Origin: Parvibaculum sp035325945
GTDB lineage: Bacteria; Pseudomonadota; Alphaproteobacteria; Parvibaculales; Parvibaculaceae
Direction: 5' to 3'
DNA length: 64,000 nt
Assembly (NCBI RefSeq): GCF_035325945.1
Contig: NZ_DAOKYX010000001.1
Span: 62,001-126,000 of the forward strand
Shown: positions 30,822 to 39,313 of the stretch, piece after piece
Layout: every line of letters starts with the position of its first letter
Numbering within the stretch: position 1 is the first letter of the stretch
Program-made: the position numbers and the translations under genes
Notes under the pieces: model-generated
What the model was told of the DNA's origin: nothing
The model's input: only the letters and a program-made list of their open reading frames with translations
Databases searched by the model: none

Positions 30822-31286
30822 CTATCTGGCCGGAGCCTTTGCGGCGGGCGCCGCCGGCTGCACGGAGTCCGTCACGAGCCCTACCTTGCTGTAACCGGCA
30901 GCGTTGATACGGCCCATCACATCCATGACGCGGCCATAATCGATCGAGCTGTCGGCGCGAACGAAAATGCGCTGCTCATAGCCATTCTGCGCGATGGCCT
31001 CAAGGCGCGGCACGAGCGCATCGGCCTCGACCTCGGTTTCCTGCAGGAAGATCTGCCCGGTCGACCTGATCGTGATGGTCAGCGGCTCCTTGTCCTCGGA
31101 AAGGGGCGCGGCCTGCGTCTTCGGCAGATCGACGGGAACGCCGACCGTGAGGAGCGGAGCGGCCACCATGAAGACGATGAGCAGCACCAGCATGACGTCG
31201 ACCATCGGCGTCACGTTGATCTCGGACATGGGCGCGCGCCTGTACTTGCTGCGCCCGCGTTGCCCGCCCTGAACGGAAAACGCCAT
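30822..31286 (-). CDS. tolR: TolR proton-channel subunit
   Basis: A 154-residue ExbD/TolR protein. It starts at ATG 31286, 2 bases after the tolQ stop; an in-frame TTG two codons earlier is less likely. The single membrane helix INVTPMVDVMLVLLIVFMVA carries the essential Asp of the proton path. The periplasmic domain contains IFVRADSSIDYGRVMDVMGR. It works with TolQ as the motor of outer-membrane constriction. Confidence 0.96.
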   Translation of the reverse strand: MAFSVQGGQRGRSKYRRAPMSEINVTPMVDVMLVLLIVFMVAAPLLTVGVPVDLPKTQAAPLSEDKEPLTITIRSTGQIFLQETEVEADALVPRLEAIAQNGYEQRIFVRADSSIDYGRVMDVMGRINAAGYSKVGLVTDSVQPAAPAAKAPAR

Positions 31287-31288
31287 GA

Positions 31289-32035
31289 TCAACCCCGCTC
31301 GTCGAGCTGACGCGAAAGAATGGCCGAGAATTCGTCGGCGAAGCTCTCAAGACGTGTGCCGAAGCGTCCGACCTGATTGGAGAAGCGGTTATAGGCGATG
31401 ACGGCCGGAATCGCGGCGAGGAGGCCGAGCGCGGTGGCAAAGAGCGCTTCGGCGATGCCCGGCGCCACGACCGCGAGATTGGTGTCGCGGCTGATGGCGA
31501 TCGACTGGAACGAATTCATGATGCCCCAGACCGTACCGAAGAGGCCGATGAAGGGCGAGACGGAGCCGACCGTCGCGAGGAAGAGAAGCCGGCTCTCGAG
31601 CCCCAGCATCTCGCGGTTGATCGTCACCTGCATCACCTTGTCGACGCGCTCCTTGAGGCCGAGGAAGCTGTCGGCGGCGATGTCCGCCGAACGGCGCCAT
31701 TCGCGCATCGCGGCGATGAAGAGCGCCGAAAGCGGATGCGAGGGGCGATGGCCCATCTCCTGGTAAAGCTCCTCCAGCGAGCGCCCCGACCAGAAGGTGC
31801 GCTCGAACTGGTCGGCGCGGCGCTCGACCTGATTGAAGCGCCACCACTTGTCGAAAATGATCGCCCAGGACCAGACAGACGCGAAGAGCAGTCCGAGCAT
31901 CACGATCTTCACGATGAGATCGGCATGCATGAACAGGCCCCAGATGGAGAAATCCACCGGCGCGGCGTTGACGGTCTGATTGGCGATGACCTGCGCGGTG
32001 TTCACGCCGGTTTCGATGTGAGTCGTCGGATTCAT
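31289..32035 (-). CDS. tolQ: TolQ proton-channel subunit
   Basis: A 248-residue MotA/TolQ/ExbB protein with three membrane helices: IVKIVMLGLLFASVWSWAII near 42, LLFLATVGSVSPFIGLFGTV near 150 and IAEALFATALGLLAAIPAVI near 190. The last two hold the conserved Thr/Pro residues of the channel. It opens the tolQRAB-pal-cpoB group. The 237 bases upstream to ybgC are gene-free and probably hold its promoter. Confidence 0.97.
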   Translation of the reverse strand: MNPTTHIETGVNTAQVIANQTVNAAPVDFSIWGLFMHADLIVKIVMLGLLFASVWSWAIIFDKWWRFNQVERRADQFERTFWSGRSLEELYQEMGHRPSHPLSALFIAAMREWRRSADIAADSFLGLKERVDKVMQVTINREMLGLESRLLFLATVGSVSPFIGLFGTVWGIMNSFQSIAISRDTNLAVVAPGIAEALFATALGLLAAIPAVIAYNRFSNQVGRFGTRLESFADEFSAILSRQLDERG

Positions 32036-32272
32036 CTACGGTAGCCTCTCCGAAATCACGTCCTTGTCGGAGCGGCACATCGCAAATACGCAGCCGCCGC
32101 CCGAGCCCGCAGGGCCCCGGCGGTCGCGCGAAGATGCACGTACCCCCGATTTGAAAGCGAAGTTAGTCCACGAATTATGTCGAAACCGTGGCACATTAAG
32201 GGATATCTCACGAATTCCAAGAGCTTAGCGGAACGATGTTGCTGGCCGGGCACAACGGCGATCGAAGTGCCG

Positions 32273-32749
32273 TCACGGCGACGATGAAGGCTCGACGAAA
32301 GGCGCGAGCGCGATGCGGGCCTTGTCCGGCAGGCGGCGAGGGCGCCCCTTGCTGTCGAGACAGGCGGCGAAGACGGTGGCGCGCCAGAGTTCCTCGAGCG
32401 AGCCGCCCGCGCGGCGCAAGATCTTCTGCCCGGCCTCGAGCCGCGCCCCGCTCGCCCGGCGATAGATCGTGTGGACCTCCAGCTCGTCGTCGATCCGCGC
32501 GGGCTTCAGAAAATCTATTTGCATGCGGTGAATGGCGAAGGCGAGCGGGTCGTCGCCCTCGAACAATTCGGTATGGTTGACGCCCGCAAGACGCAGGAAA
32601 TCCGAACGCCCGCGCTCCGCGAAACGCAGATAATTCGCGTGATAGACGATGCCGGAAAAATCCGTGTCCTCATAGTAAACGCGGACCGGGAGGATATGCG
32701 TCCTGCCCTCGATGCGGCCGGCGAGATCGGGCCAGTTGCGATCGCTCAT
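32273..32749 (-). CDS. ybgC: acyl-CoA thioesterase YbgC
   Basis: A 158-residue hotdog-fold thioesterase. VRVYYEDTDFSGIVYHANYL (about 23-42) holds the catalytic Asp in D-x-x-G-x-V-Y-x-x-x-Y and is followed by RFAERGRSDFLR. It acts on short acyl-CoA or acyl-ACP and is standard in the tol-pal neighbourhood. Its ATG overlaps the ruvB stop by 4 bases (ATGA), so it is coupled to ruvCAB rather than to tolQ. Confidence 0.95.
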   Translation of the reverse strand: MSDRNWPDLAGRIEGRTHILPVRVYYEDTDFSGIVYHANYLRFAERGRSDFLRLAGVNHTELFEGDDPLAFAIHRMQIDFLKPARIDDELEVHTIYRRASGARLEAGQKILRRAGGSLEELWRATVFAACLDSKGRPRRLPDKARIALAPFVEPSSSP

Positions 32750-33789
32750 TCGCCATCCTCGCCCGTGAAGAGTGCGCCCTGCCCCGCCGCGCCGCCAGCC
32801 GGCAGCGGCAGGCCGAGCGCCGCCGAGGCGGCAGGCGGGAGCACGCGGCCGCGCGGCGTGCGGTTCACGAATCCCTGCTGGATGAGATAGGGCTCGATGA
32901 TTTCCTCGATCGCGTCGCGCGGCTCGGAAAGCGCCGCCGCCACGGTCTCGACACCGACGGGGCCGCCCGAAAAACTCACCGCGATGCAGCGCAGATAGCG
33001 GTGGTCGAGCGCATCGAGGCCGCGCTCGTCGACTTCGAGGCGCTGCAAGGCGCGGTCGGCCGCCTTCGCATCGATGCTGCTCAATCCGTCCACGGCGGCG
33101 AAGTCGCGCACGCGGCGCAGGAGGCGCCCCGCGACGCGCGGCGTGCCACGAGCGCGGCGCGCGATCTCATGTGCGCCATCCGCCGTCATGTCGATGCCGA
33201 GAAGCCTCGCGCCGCGACGAACGATGTGTTCGAGTTCCGCGATCTCGTAGAAATGGAGCCGCACCGGAATGCCGAAGCGGTCGCGCAAGGGTGTCGTCAG
33301 CAGGCCCGTGCGCGTCGTCGCGCCGATGAGAGTGAAAGGCGCGAGATCGATGCGGACGGAACGCGCGCCCGGCCCCTCGCCGATGATGAGATCGAGCTGG
33401 AAATCCTCCATCGCCGGGTAAAGGACTTCTTCGACCGCTGGCGAGAGACGATGGATTTCGTCGATGAAGAGAACGTCGCGCGGCTCGAGATTGGTGAGAA
33501 GCGCCGCGAGATCGCCGGCCTTGGAGATGACGGGGCCCGAAGTCGCGCGAAAATTGACACCGAGTTCGCGGGCGAGAATCTGGGCGAGCGTCGTCTTGCC
33601 GAGGCCGGGAGGCCCTGCGAAGAGCACATGGTCGAGCGCTTCGCCGCGCGCGCGCGCCGCCTCGATGAAGACGGCGAGATTCTCACGCGCCCGCGCCTGG
33701 CCGACGAAATCGGCAAGCGCCTGCGGCCGCAGCGAACGCTCGGCTTCGTCCTCTTCCCTCTTGCGCGCGGCGACGAGGCGGTCTGTCAC
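32746..33789 (-). CDS. ruvB: Holliday-junction branch-migration ATPase RuvB
   Basis: A 347-residue AAA+ motor. Walker A GPPGLGKTT is at 59-67, Walker B is VLFIDEIHRL, sensor 1 is TLIGATTRTGLLTTPLRDRFG, and the DNA-binding C-terminus has GLDALDHRYLRCIAVSFSGG and IEPYLIQQGFVNRTPRGRVL. It drives branch migration with RuvA. It lies 13 bases after ruvA and overlaps ybgC. Confidence 0.99.
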   Translation of the reverse strand: MTDRLVAARKREEDEAERSLRPQALADFVGQARARENLAVFIEAARARGEALDHVLFAGPPGLGKTTLAQILARELGVNFRATSGPVISKAGDLAALLTNLEPRDVLFIDEIHRLSPAVEEVLYPAMEDFQLDLIIGEGPGARSVRIDLAPFTLIGATTRTGLLTTPLRDRFGIPVRLHFYEIAELEHIVRRGARLLGIDMTADGAHEIARRARGTPRVAGRLLRRVRDFAAVDGLSSIDAKAADRALQRLEVDERGLDALDHRYLRCIAVSFSGGPVGVETVAAALSEPRDAIEEIIEPYLIQQGFVNRTPRGRVLPPAASAALGLPLPAGGAAGQGALFTGEDGE

Positions 33790-33802
33790 TCTTCATTCCC
33801 CT

Positions 33803-34420
33803 TCATCGCGCCAGTTCCTTCAGTCCCTGGCGGATAAGCTGCTCCGCCGATGCGCCCGGCTCAAGTTTCTTCGCGGCGCCGGAAATGGCGGATGCCGCCT
33901 GCAACTGCGGATAGCCGAGATTGACGAGCGCGGAGATCGCATCGCGCGCGGCACCATCCGGCGCGGACGCGGCAGCGGGCGCGGCGCCCTGATCGAGCAC
34001 GGCGGCGAGTGAGCTTCCCGCCGGTGCCTTGTCCTTCAGTTCGGCGACGATGCGCGCCGCGACCTTGGGCCCGACCCCCGGCGCGGTCGCAACCACTTTC
34101 CTGTCCTCGAGCGCGATGGCGCGGGCGAGATCGGCCGGCGTCAGCGTGCCGAGAACGCCGAGCGCGACGCGCGTGCCCACGCCCTGCACGCCGAGGAGAA
34201 GCCGGAACCAGTCGCGCTCCAGCTCGCTCGCAAAGCCGATGAGGCGGATCGCGTCGTCGCTTACTTTCGTTTCGATGGCGAGCGTCACCGCGCCGCCGAT
34301 TTCAGGCAGCGCATCGAGCGTGCGCCGCGAACAGGTGACGTGATAGCCGACGCCGTTCACATCGACGATCACCCAATCGGCGCCCACTTCATCGACCACA
34401 CCCTTGAGTCTGCCGATCAT
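33803..34420 (-). CDS. ruvA: Holliday-junction-binding protein RuvA
   Basis: A 205-residue three-domain protein. An N-terminal OB fold (MIGRLKGVVDEVGADWVIVD) precedes two helix-hairpin-helix motifs (LLLGVQGVGTRVALGVLG and APGVGPKVAARIVAELKDK). A flexible Ala-rich linker leads to the RuvB-binding C-terminal three-helix domain (ALVNLGYPQLQAASAI). Its ATG overlaps the ruvC stop by 4 bases. Confidence 0.98.
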   Translation of the reverse strand: MIGRLKGVVDEVGADWVIVDVNGVGYHVTCSRRTLDALPEIGGAVTLAIETKVSDDAIRLIGFASELERDWFRLLLGVQGVGTRVALGVLGTLTPADLARAIALEDRKVVATAPGVGPKVAARIVAELKDKAPAGSSLAAVLDQGAAPAAASAPDGAARDAISALVNLGYPQLQAASAISGAAKKLEPGASAEQLIRQGLKELAR

Positions 34421-34947
34421 GCGCGCGCCGCCTCCGCGCGAAGAAGCGCGGCCGCAATCCTCTCATTCGCGCCGCCGGAATGGGCATGACAAATGGCGAT
34501 GGCGAGCGCATCGGCCGCATGCTCGCTCGCGGCGCGCGATCCCGGCAAGAGCAACTCGACCATCATTCTGATTTGCGCCTTTCCGGCATGCCCCGCGCCG
34601 ACGACCGATTTCTTGATGTGATTGGGCGCGTATTCCGCCACCGGAATGCCGCTTCGCGCCGGAACGAGAAGCGCGACCGCGCGCGCCTGCCCGAGCTTCA
34701 GCGCCGCCACCGGATCGCGCGCCACGAATGCCTGCTCTACCGCCGCCGCGTCAGGCGCGTGCGCCTCGACCACGGAGATCAGACCGCGCTCGATCTCGAC
34801 GAGACGTTCCGCGACGCTCAACCGGTCGTTCGACGTGATCGTGCCGTTTGCGACATGGACGAGGCGCGAGCCGGAAACGTCGATCACGCCCCAGCCCGTC
34901 GCGCGCAGTCCCGGATCGATGCCGAGAAATCTCAGAGAGGCCGGCAT
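34417..34947 (-). CDS. ruvC: Holliday-junction resolvase RuvC
   Basis: A 176-residue RNase-H-fold endonuclease. The first catalytic Asp lies in LGIDPGLRATGWG (about residue 11), the Glu in DAAAVEQAFVARDP, and the final acidic pair in RAASEHAADALAIAICHAH. It cuts Holliday junctions in the RuvABC resolvasome. It heads the ruvCAB-ybgC operon, 33 bases after yebC. Confidence 0.97.
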   Translation of the reverse strand: MPASLRFLGIDPGLRATGWGVIDVSGSRLVHVANGTITSNDRLSVAERLVEIERGLISVVEAHAPDAAAVEQAFVARDPVAALKLGQARAVALLVPARSGIPVAEYAPNHIKKSVVGAGHAGKAQIRMMVELLLPGSRAASEHAADALAIAICHAHSGGANERIAAALLRAEAARA

Positions 34948-34980
34948 GAGCGGGGCTTGCCTCCGTGCCTTGAGGCCAGA

Positions 34981-35727
34981 TCAGGCCGACATCTTCTCCA
35001 TGACCGAATCGGACATTTCGAAGTTCGCATAAACCTGCTGCACATCGTCGTCGTCGTCCAGTGCATCAAGCATCTTGATGATGGTTTCGGCCTTTTCGTC
35101 GTCGACGGGGATGAGGTTCTGCGGCTTCCAGACGATGCTGGCCGCGCGCGGCTCGCCGAACCGGGCCTCGAGCGTGCGCGCAACCTCGTGGAGTGTGTCC
35201 GGCGAACAGAAAAGCTCATGCGCCTGCTCGCTCGACTGGCAATCGTCGGCGCCCGCCTCGATCGCGGCATCGAGCATGTCGTCGGCGCTCGCGACATCCG
35301 GCGCGTATTCGATACGGCCGAGCCGCGAGAACATGAAGGAGACGGAACCCGTCTCGCCGAGATTGCCGCCATGCTTGGTGAAGATCGAGCGCACCGAGCT
35401 TGCCGTGCGGTTGCGATTGTCGGTCAGCGTCTCGACGATGACGCCGATGCCGCCCGGGCCGAAGCCCTCGTAGCGCACCTCGTCGTAATTCTCGCCGCCC
35501 TGGTCGGAGCTCTTCTTGATCGCCCGCTCGATATTGTCCTTGGGCATGTTCTCGGCGCGGGCGGCCTGAATGGCGGCGCGCAGGCGGGGATTGTATTCCG
35601 GATCGGCCAGCCCCTGCTTCGCCGCGACGGTGATTTCCTTCGCCAGCTTCGAGAACAGCTTGGCGCGCTTCTTATCCTGCGCGCCCTTGCGATACATGAT
35701 GTTCTTGAATTGCGAATGGCCGGCCAT
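34981..35727 (-). CDS. yebC: YebC/PmpR family protein
   Basis: A 248-residue TACO1/YebC protein. The opening is MAGHSQFKNIMYRKGAQDKK, followed by LFSKLAKEI and LRAAIQAARAENMPKDNIER. The acidic pocket region includes LTDNRNRTASSVRSIFTKHGG. Members were called transcriptional regulators and are now also linked to ribosomes translating proline-rich stretches. Its place before ruvC is conserved widely. Confidence 0.96.
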   Translation of the reverse strand: MAGHSQFKNIMYRKGAQDKKRAKLFSKLAKEITVAAKQGLADPEYNPRLRAAIQAARAENMPKDNIERAIKKSSDQGGENYDEVRYEGFGPGGIGVIVETLTDNRNRTASSVRSIFTKHGGNLGETGSVSFMFSRLGRIEYAPDVASADDMLDAAIEAGADDCQSSEQAHELFCSPDTLHEVARTLEARFGEPRAASIVWKPQNLIPVDDEKAETIIKMLDALDDDDDVQQVYANFEMSDSVMEKMSA

Positions 35728-35927
35728 GGCGACTCCGAATTATTGGCGCCCGCCGGTGGCGGACCGCCCGATTCTGCGCAGGAAACCCGTATCCGCGCGA
35801 CGTTTTTCTGTTGCGGCGGGCATCCCGACGGATCGCCCCCCGAGGCCGCTCTTATAGGGGGCCGTCCTGCCAAAATCCATAGCCCATGCCCGCCTTCCCT
35901 TTCGCTCCAAAATGCACGCAATACGTG
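35728..35927. other. gene-free region upstream of yebC
   Basis: No credible reading frame is seen. It should contain the yebC promoter on the minus strand. It borders the inverted repeat and RNA candidate that follow. Confidence 0.4.
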
Positions 35928-35966
35928 TTGTAAATCACACGTTCCCGTTTAACGTGTGATTTACAA
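35928..35966. repeat. 16-bp perfect inverted repeat
   Basis: Arms TTGTAAATCACACGTT (35928-35943) and AACGTGTGATTTACAA (35951-35966) are fully complementary around CCCGTTT. No T-run follows on either side. The AT-rich outer and mixed inner halves look more like an operator than a terminator. It sits midway between yebC and the candidate RNA. Confidence 0.8.
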
Positions 35967-35974
35967 ACCGCCTC

Positions 35975-36175
35975 TACTGTGAGGATGCCCCGCTCGCCAA
36001 GGATGGACGCCCAACCATCCGGAACGGGGCTCGTCGCAGCGGGTCCGGCCCGAGGGGTCTTGCCCAAGCCCCCAGGGACAACCGGATCAGCCTCCGCAGG
36101 ATGCGGTGGCACAGATGCCCCGTTCATGGTCCCTCACCCACCTCGGCGACCATGAGCGGGGCGCTTTGTTTTCAG
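35975..36175 (+). ncRNA. candidate structured small RNA with terminator
   Basis: The 5' part folds as GCCCCG...CGGGGC (35987-36030) around GGATGG...CCATCC. A GGGG-TCTTG...CAAG-CCCC hairpin follows near 36054-36073. The end is a 15-bp stem (GCCCCGTTCATGGTC with GACCATGAGCGGGGC) followed by GCTTTGTTTT at about 36173. The final loop has CCTCACCCACCTC, an anti-Shine-Dalgarno-like sequence common in sRNA loops. No protein frame explains it. The direction is set by the T-run. Family not recognised. Confidence 0.5.
36117..36173 (+). terminator. strong intrinsic terminator
   Basis: A 15-bp stem with a single G-U pair is followed by GCTTTGTTTT. It converges on the minus-strand glycosyltransferase, and no plus-strand protein gene precedes it. 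Confidence 0.8.
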
Positions 36176-36208
36176 CCGGAGATTTCAGGAAAGCGGCTTC
36201 CGCGCGGC

Positions 36209-37237
36209 TCAGCCGCCGAAGACGGTTTGCGGCCATGCGTAGCCCGGCTCGTCGAGGCGGCCGAAGGTCACGTCCTCGATATAGCGGGCGACGATGCGCT
36301 CGTTGAAGATCGCGTGATACTTCTCGTGGCCCGCCTTCGCGATCTTCTGCCGCTCTTCGTCATGGGCGAGGAAATAGCGCAGCCTGTCGGCGAGATCGTC
36401 GAGCCCGTCATGGAAGACGAATTCGCGGTCGGAGAATATGTCGCCATAGCCGGTCGAACGGCCGATGAAGAGCATGAGCCCGTTGCCGACATATTGGGCG
36501 ATGCGGTCCGACGAGTAGAGATAGTGATCGTCGCTCCGGTTGAGATTGAGCCCCATGCGGGCGCTCGCGATCGCCTCGAAATAGGCCGTACCGAAAACCG
36601 AGGGCCTGCCCGCCAGTCCGAAAAACGCATAGCGCGCTTCCGGCACCCGCGCCTCGATAGCGCGCATCGTCTCGGCCCGCCAGGGCGTCCCCTTCTCGCT
36701 GCCGATGGTGCAAAGAAGATCGAAGGGCTGATCGGCGTGCCGAAAACATTCGAGCGCCTCGATGGAGCGATCGACCGGATTGGGCATGAAGGCGATGCGA
36801 TGCGTGCGGGTGGCGAATTCCGCCAGCCGATCGCCCGCCGTGGTGATGAAGGTGATGTCCGCGACCTCGGCGAAGCGGCGGATGCGCGGCGGGTTTTCAG
36901 GCAGGAAGATCGGGTCGAGATTGACGACCGCGACCAGAGGCGAAGGGCGCTGCGCCTTGATCTCGACAATCGTCGCATTGGTGATCTTGTCGGCGTGAAG
37001 AAGGATCAGCAGATCCGGCCTGAACTGCCGGCACAGCTCGACAAGGCGCCTGTTCGCCTCGCCATCGCCCGCCCGGCCGATGCCGAAGCGCGACTGCTCG
37101 CGCGCGATGTCGCGGTCGCTGAACGCCATCACCGCGTGATCGTTGCGGATGAAGCCATTGGTGAGCTTGCGGATGGTGGCGTAGAAATTCGCCCCCGCCT
37201 TTCGCTCGTTGTAATTGCCCGCGATGACGACGCGCAT
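36209..37237 (-). CDS. glycosyltransferase family protein (CgeB-like, GT-B)
   Basis: A 342-residue protein from ATG 37237; the longer open frame to 37858 overlaps the ymdB homologue. The N-terminus MRVVIAGNYNERKAGANFYA and PDLLILLHADKITNATI form one Rossmann half. The C-terminal half has LLCTIGSEKGTPWRAETM, MGLNLNRSDDHYLYSSDRIAQYVGNG and a final helix KAGHEKYHAIFNERIVARYI, typical of the Glyco_trans_1_2 C-terminal domain in polysaccharide and spore-coat transferases. The substrate is unknown. It is last in a minus-strand run after ymdB. Confidence 0.8.
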   Translation of the reverse strand: MRVVIAGNYNERKAGANFYATIRKLTNGFIRNDHAVMAFSDRDIAREQSRFGIGRAGDGEANRRLVELCRQFRPDLLILLHADKITNATIVEIKAQRPSPLVAVVNLDPIFLPENPPRIRRFAEVADITFITTAGDRLAEFATRTHRIAFMPNPVDRSIEALECFRHADQPFDLLCTIGSEKGTPWRAETMRAIEARVPEARYAFFGLAGRPSVFGTAYFEAIASARMGLNLNRSDDHYLYSSDRIAQYVGNGLMLFIGRSTGYGDIFSDREFVFHDGLDDLADRLRYFLAHDEERQKIAKAGHEKYHAIFNERIVARYIEDVTFGRLDEPGYAWPQTVFGG

Positions 37238-37254
37238 GGGCAGGCTCCGCGCCC

Positions 37255-38064
37255 TCAGGCCGGGAGCGCGGGCTTGAGCCGCCCGCCGACGCGCACGGGC
37301 TCGATGCGGCGCGCAAGGCCGGAGGCTTCCGTCTCCACGAAGACGCCGCAAAGCGTCGCCTCGCCCGAAGCGGCCTGGAAGCGCGCGCTCGGAATCTTCG
37401 ACAGAAAGCGATTGAGAGGCTCGTCCTTCTCCATACCGATCACGGAATTGTAGTCGCCGCACATGCCGGCATCGGTCTGATAAGCGGTGCCGCCGGGCAG
37501 AACCTGCGCATCCGCCGTCGGAACATGGCTGTGCGTGCCGACGACGAGGCTCGCGCGGCCGTCGCAGAAATGGCCCATCGCCATCTTCTCGGAAGTCGCC
37601 TCGCCGTGAAAATCGACGACGATGGCATCGGCCGCCTCGCCGAGCGGACAGGCGCCGATCTCGCGCTCGATCGCCGCGAAGGGATCGTCGAGCGGGTCCA
37701 TGAAGACGCGCCCCATGGCGTTGATGACAAGCACGCGCTCGCCCTTCGCCGTCTCGAAGAGGCCGGCGCCCCGCCCCGGCGTCCCGGCCGGGAAATTCAC
37801 CGGACGGATGAGCCTCGGCTCGCGCTCGATATGAACGAGCGCCTCGCGCTGATCCCACGCATGATTGCCGAGCGTGACGACATCGACGCCCGCATTGAAG
37901 AGATCCTCGCAGATCGCGGCGGTGATGCCGAAGCCGCCGGCCGCATTCTCGCCATTGACGATCACGAAATCGACGTCCAGGTCGGCGCGGAGCGCCGGAA
38001 GATCGCTGACGATGGCGTCGCGGGCCGTGCGGCCGACGATGTCGCCGAGAAAAAGAAGCTTCAT
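37255..38064 (-). CDS. YmdB-type metallophosphoesterase (TIGR00282)
   Basis: A 269-residue calcineurin-like phosphodiesterase of the YmdB/DR1281 family. MKLLFLGDIVGRTARDAI, FVIVNGENAAGGFGIT, VVTLGNHAWDQREAL, VDFHGEATSEKMAMGH and VVGTHSHVPTADAQVLPGGTAYQTDAGMCG match the conserved blocks in order. The two-metal ligands Asp, Glu, Asn, His and His are all present. The Bacillus member hydrolyses 2',3'-cyclic nucleotides and affects RNA turnover. It lies between fau and a glycosyltransferase with short gaps. Confidence 0.93.
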   Translation of the reverse strand: MKLLFLGDIVGRTARDAIVSDLPALRADLDVDFVIVNGENAAGGFGITAAICEDLFNAGVDVVTLGNHAWDQREALVHIEREPRLIRPVNFPAGTPGRGAGLFETAKGERVLVINAMGRVFMDPLDDPFAAIEREIGACPLGEAADAIVVDFHGEATSEKMAMGHFCDGRASLVVGTHSHVPTADAQVLPGGTAYQTDAGMCGDYNSVIGMEKDEPLNRFLSKIPSARFQAASGEATLCGVFVETEASGLARRIEPVRVGGRLKPALPA

Positions 38065-38098
38065 TGAAATTCGTCCTGTATCGAAACCCGCCGTGACT

Positions 38099-38707
38099 TC
38101 ACCGAAACGACCGGACACCGCGTTCGGTGACGAGCCAGTCGAGACGCTGATCCCCGCCTTCTTCCGGAAGTTCGTCGGCCTCCTGCGCCGAAAAGGCAAG
38201 GCCCACCGCCACCAGAACCGGCATCGCCGCCCTGAGCGAGGCGAGCGTGCGATCGTAATAGCCGCCGCCATAGCCAAGCCGACGTCCCACCTTATCGAAC
38301 GCCAGCATCGGCACAATCACAAGTTCAGGCAAACATCGCGGCGCGTCCGGCCGCGGCTGGCGCGTTCCATGCGGCCCGCCCACAAGCGCATCGCCGGGAT
38401 GCCAGAGGCGGAAGACGAGGGGCGCGCGAGGCGACGCCACGCCCGGCAGCGCGCATGAGAAGCCGCGCGTCGACGCTCCCTCGAGAATGGCGAGCGGGTC
38501 GGCCTCGCTCGATATGGGCGAATAGCCTGCGACGACGCTGCGGGGCGAAAGCTGAAGGCGCGGGAGGAGTTCGCCGAAGAAGTGCCGCGCGAAGGCGGCG
38601 GCCGCCTCTCGTCCGAGCAGGGCCTGCGCGCCGGAGCGCCGGGCGCGGGCGGCGGCACGCGCGCTCTCCTTGGCGCGCTGCATGCCGGCTTCCGCCGCGC
38701 CGCTCAC
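38099..38707 (-). CDS. 5-formyltetrahydrofolate cyclo-ligase
   Basis: A 202-residue enzyme (YgfA/Fau, MTHFS) converting 5-formyl-THF to methenyl-THF with ATP. KESARAAARARRSG at the N-terminus, IVPMLAFDKVGRRLGYGGGYYDRTLA (the Gly-Tyr-Gly-Gly-Gly-Tyr-Tyr-Asp motif) and the ATP-site ending VALAFSAQEADELPEEGGD are present. It directly follows the 6S RNA, the widely conserved zapA-ssrS-fau arrangement in proteobacteria. Confidence 0.94.
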   Translation of the reverse strand: MSGAAEAGMQRAKESARAAARARRSGAQALLGREAAAAFARHFFGELLPRLQLSPRSVVAGYSPISSEADPLAILEGASTRGFSCALPGVASPRAPLVFRLWHPGDALVGGPHGTRQPRPDAPRCLPELVIVPMLAFDKVGRRLGYGGGYYDRTLASLRAAMPVLVAVGLAFSAQEADELPEEGGDQRLDWLVTERGVRSFR

Positions 38708-38734
38708 ACGCGGGCTCCGCGTGAAACGGGTGGG

Positions 38735-38890
38735 GCCACCTCGGCCGTTGGAACGATGATCCTCGGAGACCTACACAAGTAGGTGGGCGCCGTGTGAAAG
38801 AGGCCTCGGCCTCTACCAGGGACAGCTCCCTTAAGGATCGTAAGGCCCCGAGAGAAAGTGTTCCTGACGCACCAGGCAGCACCCGTGATC
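38735..38890 (-). ncRNA. ssrS: 6S RNA (SsrS)
   Basis: The spacer between zapA and fau is gene-free and structured. On the minus strand GGGTGCTGCCTGGTGCG near 38885 can pair with GGCGCCC near 38790. An open central region follows, then CTCGGGGCC...GGCCGAG and a tip AGGGA-GCTG-TCCCT, with a 3' hairpin ACCTAC-TTGT-GTAGGT. This long, bubbled rod between these two genes fits 6S RNA, which binds sigma70 RNA polymerase. The exact ends are estimates. Confidence 0.72.
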
Positions 38891-38945
38891 ATTCTATCAG
38901 GCCGAATGGCCTCCGCGGTCAAGAAGAACGAGGTGAGGCGCTGCG

Positions 38946-39305
38946 TCACGCCGCCTCGATCCGCCGCGCGATGTCCTCGATGCGGCGGGCTGCCGTATCC
39001 AGCATGTCGCCGAGCAGATCCTCCGCCTCGCGGGAGCGCTCGAGCGCCGCGATGCGCGCCTGGGTCAACTGCTCGATATCGGCTTCGAGCACCTTGATGC
39101 GGCTGCGCGCCTCGAAAAGCTCGTCGGCGACGAGCAGCGAGGCCATGAGAAGAAGCCGCGATTCGCCTACCTGCCCCACTTCGCGCGCGAGTTCCGACAC
39201 ATGGGCGCTGATATGTGTCGCCAGTTCCTTCAGATGGGCTTCCTCGCCATCGCCGCAGGCGACGGTATAGGCGCGATCGTTGATCTGAACGGTGACCTGT
39301 CCCAT
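38946..39305 (-). CDS. zapA: cell division protein ZapA
   Basis: A 119-residue FtsZ-ring-associated protein. The N-terminal MGQVTVQINDRAYTVACGDGEEAHLKELA is the ZapA globular domain, and a C-terminal coiled coil follows (DELFEARSRIKVLEADIEQL). It cross-links FtsZ filaments. It comes after the DUF4164 gene (8-base gap) and before 6S RNA. Confidence 0.95.
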   Translation of the reverse strand: MGQVTVQINDRAYTVACGDGEEAHLKELATHISAHVSELAREVGQVGESRLLLMASLLVADELFEARSRIKVLEADIEQLTQARIAALERSREAEDLLGDMLDTAARRIEDIARRIEAA

Positions 39306-39313
39306 GCCTGCCC

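Noticed and set aside
35928..35966. A CRP/FNR-type site
   Set aside because: The half-sites run TCACAC...GTGTGA, the reverse of the TGTGA...TCACA order, and the 16-bp arms are far longer.
35975..36175. Cobalamin riboswitch, tmRNA, RNase P RNA or SRP RNA
   Set aside because: None of the conserved bases of those RNAs is present on either strand.
36209..37858. A 549-residue glycosyltransferase with a long N-terminal extension
   Set aside because: The extension overlaps the ymdB homologue in another frame; the true start is ATG 37237.
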